Below, one piece after another: positions 60,567 through 64,000 of a stretch of 64,000 nt of DNA; position 1 is the stretch's first letter, and every line of letters starts with the position of its first letter. The DNA is from Imperialibacter roseus (GTDB lineage Bacteria > Bacteroidota > Bacteroidia > Cytophagales > Cyclobacteriaceae), in assembly GCF_032999765.1 (NCBI RefSeq), contig NZ_CP136051.1, positions 2,270,417-2,334,416 on the forward strand, given 5' to 3'. A program made the translations under genes and the position numbers. A model generated the notes under the pieces. That model was not told the DNA's origin. It was given only the letters and a program-made list of their open reading frames with translations, and did not search any database.

Positions 60567-60626
60567 AGAGACTCGTCGTGGCAAATCGATTAGATCAGCC
60601 TTCAACTCAAGAAGTCGGATGGAAGG

Positions 60627-60893
60627 TTAAGGGAAGACTTTGTAAATGTCTTTTCTGTGAACGACCCTAGCGAAAAGCACCATGTCACTTTTAACGAATA
60701 CACCAATTCGATAATGGCCGCAAAGGATTCTGTACGCATCATCAAATCCCGTTAATTTCTTAGTGCCCGGTATTTCTTCAAATTTCGAAGCTTGCTTTGT
60801 AAACCCAATTACCTCTGCGATGGCTTTCCGATCTTTTGGTTGAATTATTTTGTCCAGATCTTTGCTGAACTTTCTGAGAAATGTGACTTGCAT
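60627..60893 (-). CDS. RelE/ParE-family toxin
   Basis: The 88-residue protein has the family layout: FLRKFSKDLDKI, a helical middle, KLTGFDDAYRILCGHYRIGV and FARVVHRKDIYKVF near the end. RelE-like toxins cleave mRNA on the ribosome; ParE-like ones poison gyrase. The HRKDIYKVF tail fits RelE better. The antitoxin gene ends immediately upstream, with no gap. Confidence 0.9.
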   Translation of the reverse strand: MQVTFLRKFSKDLDKIIQPKDRKAIAEVIGFTKQASKFEEIPGTKKLTGFDDAYRILCGHYRIGVFVKSDMVLFARVVHRKDIYKVFP

Positions 60894-61091
60894 TTAACCG
60901 CCTAGTTTCTCCATTACTTCATCTTCTGAAACTTGGTCGGCCCGGTCAATATCCTTCATAAGCAACGATAAACCTAAGTCCTCAACCTCTTCATCAGATA
61001 GTACTTTAGCGTCTATTCCCAGCTTTTGCAGCAATTCTGATAGGAAACGAAGCTCTTTTTCGCTTTTGGGATTTACTACGATTGAACTCAT
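60894..61091 (-). CDS. Antitoxin of RelE/ParE-type module
   Basis: The 65-residue acidic protein (SSIVVNPKSEKELRFLSELL; DEEVEDLGLSLLMKDIDR) has the size and helical character of Bacteroidota RelE-module antitoxins, with a long amphipathic C-terminal helix that would wrap the toxin. It is the first gene of the pair and its TAA directly abuts the toxin ATG. Confidence 0.87.
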   Translation of the reverse strand: MSSIVVNPKSEKELRFLSELLQKLGIDAKVLSDEEVEDLGLSLLMKDIDRADQVSEDEVMEKLGG

Positions 61092-61169
61092 AGGTTAAAT
61101 ATAGAAAATAGGTCTGACAGAAACCAGCATTGGTTGGCGATAAAGAGCGCTTAAGGGGGGTGCCGAGTT

Positions 61170-62624
61170 TTACTTCTGATCTTCACTACTGACCCGTCCA
61201 GGCTCCCTGTTCTCCGTTCCTTCCACACCGGTAATGCTGTCGCCGAGTTTCGCTCTCATGCCATCCGCCAGTTTCAGCATACGATTCGCTACCTCAGGGT
61301 TAGCCGCTGCCACGTCAGTAGTTTCTTCTACATCGGCATCCAGGTCATATAATTCAGGTTGCGTGACCTCCGTTTGTTCGTAGTCGATAGGCAGACCGTC
61401 GTTGGTGCCTGTCCGTCCGTTGAGCGTTCGGTAGGTGTGGGGCAGGTATAGCTTCCATTTTCCACTCCTTACTGCCTGTAGTTCATTTACCCGGTAGTAG
61501 ATGAAGTACGCTTCGTGTGGCGACTCCTTGGTCTGACCTGTGAGGATGGGCCAAACGTCCTTCCCGTCTATTTTTTTCTCTGGCATCTTTCCGCCTGCAA
61601 GCTTAGCGATGGTAGGTAGCATGTCAATCGTCATCATCGGTGTGTTGATCACGCTGCCGGCTGGTATTTTACCTGGGAACCTCATGATGGCTGGTTCACG
61701 GATGCCGCCTTCCCAGCTGGTGCCTTTGCCTTCTCTCAGCGGATAGGCCGAACCTGCATGTCCACCGTATGACAGCCAGGGGCCATTATCGGATGTGAAG
61801 ATCACTAATGTATTGTCGTCGAGTCCGTTGTCTTTCAAAGCAGCGAGTATTTGTCCGACCGACCAGTCGATTTCCATGATCACATCGCCATAGAGCCCAC
61901 GTTCCGATTTGCCTTTGAACTTGTCAGATACAAACAAAGGCACGTGTGGTTGCGGATGTGGCACGTACAAAAAGAGTGGCTTGTCCTTATTGCGTTTGAT
62001 AAAATCGACGGCATGTTCCGTTAGCTGGGTGGTCAGCTGGCTTTGATCTTCCAACGTATCGATTATTGTTTCGTTTTCATACAAAGGAAGCGGCGGAAAA
62101 TTGAATACCGTTCCTTGCCAGGGGTGATTAGGCCACATGTCGCCGGAGTAGGGAATGCCAAAGTACTCGTCAAAGCCCTGGCGTGTCGGCATGAACTCCG
62201 GCTCATCGCCTAGGTGCCATTTGCCGTAGATAGCCGTTGCGTATCCCTCTGCCTTTAGCACTTCGGCAAGGGTTGTTTCGTCGGGGTTGAGACCGATTTT
62301 CGATTCCGGCCCCAGGGCATTATGAATACTGACCCTGTTGGAATAGCAACCAGTGAGCAACGCAGCTCTGGAAGCTGAGCACACCGCCTGGGCGACATAG
62401 AAGTTGGTCAGCTGGGCACCTTCCTTCGCCATTTGATCCAGATTGGGCGTGTTAAACCCTTTGGCGCCAAAAACACCCACATCGTTGTAGCCCTGGTCGT
62501 CGGTGTAAATGATGACGATATTGGGCTTGGTAGGAGTCTCTTGTTCTTCAGTCTGGGGTTTGGTTTGGCAGGCGCTGAGAAGTAATAGGCCTGCTGCGAA
62601 TAGGTAGGTGTTTTTCAATGCCAC
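61170..62624 (-). CDS. Type I (formylglycine-dependent) sulfatase lipoprotein
   Basis: The 484-residue protein has lipobox LSAC (Cys19) and the sulfatase active site VCSASRAALLTG, where Cys82 would be oxidised to formylglycine; the motif C-S-A-S-R is Cys-type, so a formylglycine-generating enzyme is needed in trans. Metal ligands TDDQ (Asp42-43) and FTSDNGPW are present, as are KWHLG and PHPQPHVPLF. It is likely to cleave sulfate from carbohydrates; the alpha-L-fucosidase at the other end of the window hints at sulfated fucans or host mucins, but this is only inference. Confidence 0.93.
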   Translation of the reverse strand: MALKNTYLFAAGLLLLSACQTKPQTEEQETPTKPNIVIIYTDDQGYNDVGVFGAKGFNTPNLDQMAKEGAQLTNFYVAQAVCSASRAALLTGCYSNRVSIHNALGPESKIGLNPDETTLAEVLKAEGYATAIYGKWHLGDEPEFMPTRQGFDEYFGIPYSGDMWPNHPWQGTVFNFPPLPLYENETIIDTLEDQSQLTTQLTEHAVDFIKRNKDKPLFLYVPHPQPHVPLFVSDKFKGKSERGLYGDVIMEIDWSVGQILAALKDNGLDDNTLVIFTSDNGPWLSYGGHAGSAYPLREGKGTSWEGGIREPAIMRFPGKIPAGSVINTPMMTIDMLPTIAKLAGGKMPEKKIDGKDVWPILTGQTKESPHEAYFIYYRVNELQAVRSGKWKLYLPHTYRTLNGRTGTNDGLPIDYEQTEVTQPELYDLDADVEETTDVAAANPEVANRMLKLADGMRAKLGDSITGVEGTENREPGRVSSEDQK

Positions 62625-62717
62625 AACTAGGTTTTTTTTGTTCGAAGTCTTTCAACGAAGTCAAAGTAATGAAAAATGAATGAAGTTTATTCTGCTTTGT
62701 GATGGGCGATAATAGAA

Positions 62718-62741
62718 AAGGTCTGTCGGGGGACAGACCTT
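62718..62741 (-). terminator. Perfect 10-bp hairpin, terminator-like
   Basis: AAGGTCTGTC (62718-62727), loop GGGG, and GACAGACCTT (62732-62741). On the minus strand the stem is followed by TTTT, so it can act as a terminator. It shares 21 of 24 bases with the hairpin at 62810-62833. Confidence 0.65.
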
Positions 62742-62753
62742 GGCGAAGTGGTA

Positions 62754-62783
62754 GTGGTGCCCACAGCATTAGCTGGTGGCACC
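62754..62783 (-). repeat. Dispersed intergenic repeat, copy 2
   Basis: The reverse complement of this block matches 4102-4131 at 27 of 30 positions. It lies between two terminator-like hairpins. The region 62625-62869 otherwise holds no gene. Confidence 0.65.
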
Positions 62784-62809
62784 AAACTCATGTTGAATTG
62801 CCATTAAAA

Positions 62810-62833
62810 AAGGCCTGCCGGGGGACAGGCCTT
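62810..62833 (-). terminator. Terminator of the MBL-fold protein gene
   Basis: AAGGCCTGCC (62810-62819), loop GGGG, GACAGGCCTT (62824-62833). On the minus strand the stem is followed by a run of six T, 36 bp after the stop of the MBL gene. One stem pair changed from T-A to C-G relative to the copy at 62718-62741. Confidence 0.75.
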
Positions 62834-62869
62834 GGTGATGTTATAAAAGCTGGAAAGGCTTAATGTCAA

Positions 62870-63622
62870 TTACTGCGCTGGATACCACTGTCTCAGTCTT
62901 ACGTCAACTTTACTGGCTCCTTTATTTACTAATGATTTGAACTTCTCAACATCACTCAATCCGCCTTGTCCACGGTAATGATAAGGATATACGATGCCAG
63001 GCTTGAAGTCGATCACTGCACTGGCGGCCGCATCCACGTCCATGGTATAGGGGAGGTTCATGCAAACGAAGGCCACATCGATGCCTTTCAGGGTGCGCAT
63101 TTCGGGTATGTCGGATGTGTCGCCGGACAGGTAAACATTCTTGCCACCGAAATTGACGATGTAGCCATTGCCCCTGCCTTTGGTATGGCGGGAGTCAGCG
63201 CTTTCGGGTAGGTTGTACATCGGAATGGCTTTGATATTGAGCCCTATTTGGTCAGTGCTTTGGCCATTGCCAATGATCACCAATTGGCTTTTGTTTTTCT
63301 CGGCGATTTGGTCAGCGACGGCTTGTGGCACTACAATCTTCGCTTTGGAAAGATCCAGCCCGTCCAGTGTCTCCTGGTTCAGGTGGTCGCCGTGGATGTC
63401 TGTAATAAGGATCAGGTCAGGAGCGGGGAGGCCTTTGAACAGGTCAGCGCCGCCATAAGGGTCGACAAACACTGTCAGGTTATTCCATTGGAATGCTACA
63501 GTTCCATGGGTAATGGGGGTGATGGTCAGGTCTCCTTTGCTGGTTTTGATTTTGTCGCCCTGGCTGAATGCCAAGACAGGGATAAGCAGCAAAGAGAAAG
63601 CGTAGGTAAATATCTTTTTCAT
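62870..63622 (-). CDS. Secreted UlaG-like MBL-fold metallo-hydrolase
   Basis: The 250-residue protein has a Sec signal ending LAFSQ and a metallo-beta-lactamase fold: TVFVDPYGG, TDIHGDHLNQETL with the metal ligands His77, Asp79 and His80, VYLSGDTSDIPEM and IVYPYHYRGQ. This matches the UlaG-like (beta-lactamase superfamily II) group acting on lactones or phosphodiesters. Export is unusual, since UlaG itself is cytoplasmic. Substrate unknown. Confidence 0.9.
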   Translation of the reverse strand: MKKIFTYAFSLLLIPVLAFSQGDKIKTSKGDLTITPITHGTVAFQWNNLTVFVDPYGGADLFKGLPAPDLILITDIHGDHLNQETLDGLDLSKAKIVVPQAVADQIAEKNKSQLVIIGNGQSTDQIGLNIKAIPMYNLPESADSRHTKGRGNGYIVNFGGKNVYLSGDTSDIPEMRTLKGIDVAFVCMNLPYTMDVDAAASAVIDFKPGIVYPYHYRGQGGLSDVEKFKSLVNKGASKVDVRLRQWYPAQ

Positions 63623-63687
63623 AGTTTTTGGTTTTATACTCCTTAGAACTGGTTGAAGACGCTATATGTTTTAGCAAAAATCCATAT

Positions 63688-63918
63688 TTAGCGTAAAGTA
63701 ATTTTAGTGAGATAATGGGAGTTATCAAAGGTAAGTTTGATGATATACGACTTGTCTGACGAGCGAAATTTAATAGTGAGGCGTAGCTTTTCACTAGCTA
63801 TAGTATTTCTAGGCAGTGCATTAAACGGCTCTTCTAAAAGGTACTTTCTTCTCATGTAAAACCTGTCGATTTTATATATGCCCTTTGGAGTTTCAAGTAT
63901 TGCGCTTATTCGTCTCAT
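63688..63918 (-). CDS. Small basic protein of unknown function
   Basis: The 76-residue frame starts at ATG 63918 (MRRISAILETPKGIYKIDRF) with a stop just upstream in frame. It has several possible beta strands (KLRLTIKFRSSDKSYIIKLT; NSHYLTKITLR) and a high Arg/Lys content. No family is recognised. Its first codons come from the repeat array at 63900-64000, so it may be a real gene next to a repeat or a remnant. It has moderate coding character only. Confidence 0.4.
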   Translation of the reverse strand: MRRISAILETPKGIYKIDRFYMRRKYLLEEPFNALPRNTIASEKLRLTIKFRSSDKSYIIKLTFDNSHYLTKITLR

Positions 63919-64000
63919 GTATTGCTGTTATCCGCCTCGTGTTAAGCGCTTATGAGGGGGTGAGACAAGCGCTTAACAGGTACCGGGATAAGCGCTTATC
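63900..64000. repeat. Imperfect 22-23 bp tandem palindromic repeat running off the window
   Basis: Units at 63900-63921, 63922-63943, 63944-63966, 63967-63989 and 63990 onward; the first two match at 16 of 22 positions. Three units contain AAGCGCTTA with palindrome centres exactly 23 bp apart (63947.5, 63970.5, 63993.5). GTTAAGCGCTT (63941-63951) and AAGCGCTTAAC (63967-63977) are perfect reverse complements, and GATAAGCGCTTATC (63987-64000) is a perfect 14-bp palindrome. The array is cut by the window edge. Confidence 0.65.

Noticed and set aside
62548-62769. Minus-strand frame of 73 residues upstream of the sulfatase
   Set aside because: It overlaps the sulfatase signal region and two repeat hairpins, has no family features, and is best explained as translation of repeat DNA.
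63900-64000. CRISPR array at the right edge
   Set aside because: Units are 22-23 bp with no unique spacers and imperfect palindromes; no cas gene is present.

Overview
This window looks like chromosomal DNA from a free-living, probably marine member of the Bacteroidota, most likely order Cytophagales. The evidence is a PorP/SprF-type type IX secretion membrane protein, DUF5686, DUF5916 and DUF2911 proteins, many Bacteroidota-style lipoprotein signals, an almost complete lack of Shine-Dalgarno sequences (infC is the clear exception), and several upstream regions matching the Bacteroidota promoter TTTG-N(17-24)-TAnnTTTG. There is no rRNA, tRNA, CRISPR array, complete insertion sequence or prophage. 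The window is a dense core and metabolic region cut at both ends: a partial hydrolase gene on the left and a palindromic tandem repeat on the right.

Layout. 1-6.5 kb: partial MBL-fold hydrolase, GMC oxidoreductase, Tat-exported sugar isomerase-like protein, secreted protein, SGNH hydrolase, GH29 alpha-L-fucosidase lipoprotein. 6.7-16 kb: a same-strand envelope cluster (two lipoproteins, three secreted proteins including a leucine-rich-repeat protein with three AWW modules, a bifunctional class A penicillin-binding protein, an anchored coiled-coil protein, a coiled-coil lipoprotein). 16-22.5 kb: HGSNAT-like acyltransferase, beta-propeller-like protein, Ig-like protein, DUF2911 and DUF2214 proteins, SprF-like protein, lipoprotein. 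22.5-30 kb: SerB-SerA fusion, membrane-anchored alpha/beta hydrolase, SMUG2-like glycosylase, GntP permease, ABC ATPase with a small membrane partner. 30-34 kb: uronate isomerase with a three-gene TRAP transporter. 34-38 kb: ECF sigma factor with membrane and periplasmic partners, BamE-like lipoprotein, sterol desaturase family protein, membrane protein.

38-52 kb is the core block. parE is followed by a SatD-family gene, a small membrane protein and parC, then trmH, a SanA/YdcF-like protein, a DUF5686 protein, a TPR lipoprotein, thrS, infC (ATT start behind a GGAGGT), rpmI and rplT, ending in a strong terminator. 52-64 kb: DUF5916 outer-membrane protein, serine hydrolase, a likely murein-peptide recycling operon (LD-carboxypeptidase, dipeptide epimerase, KAPA-synthase-like enzyme) followed by lysA, a RelE/ParE toxin with antitoxin, a sulfatase and an MBL-fold protein.

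Functional themes are cell-envelope construction and turnover (PBP, LD-carboxypeptidase, epimerase, lysA, serine hydrolase), uronate and sulfated/fucosylated glycan use without a SusC/SusD locus, and information processing. The best candidates for undescribed biology are the 6.7-16 kb envelope cluster, the satD/membrane-protein pair between parE and parC behind a TTGTAA-rich leader, and several intergenic repeat families (4102-4131 with 62754-62783; 62718-62833; 63900-64000).
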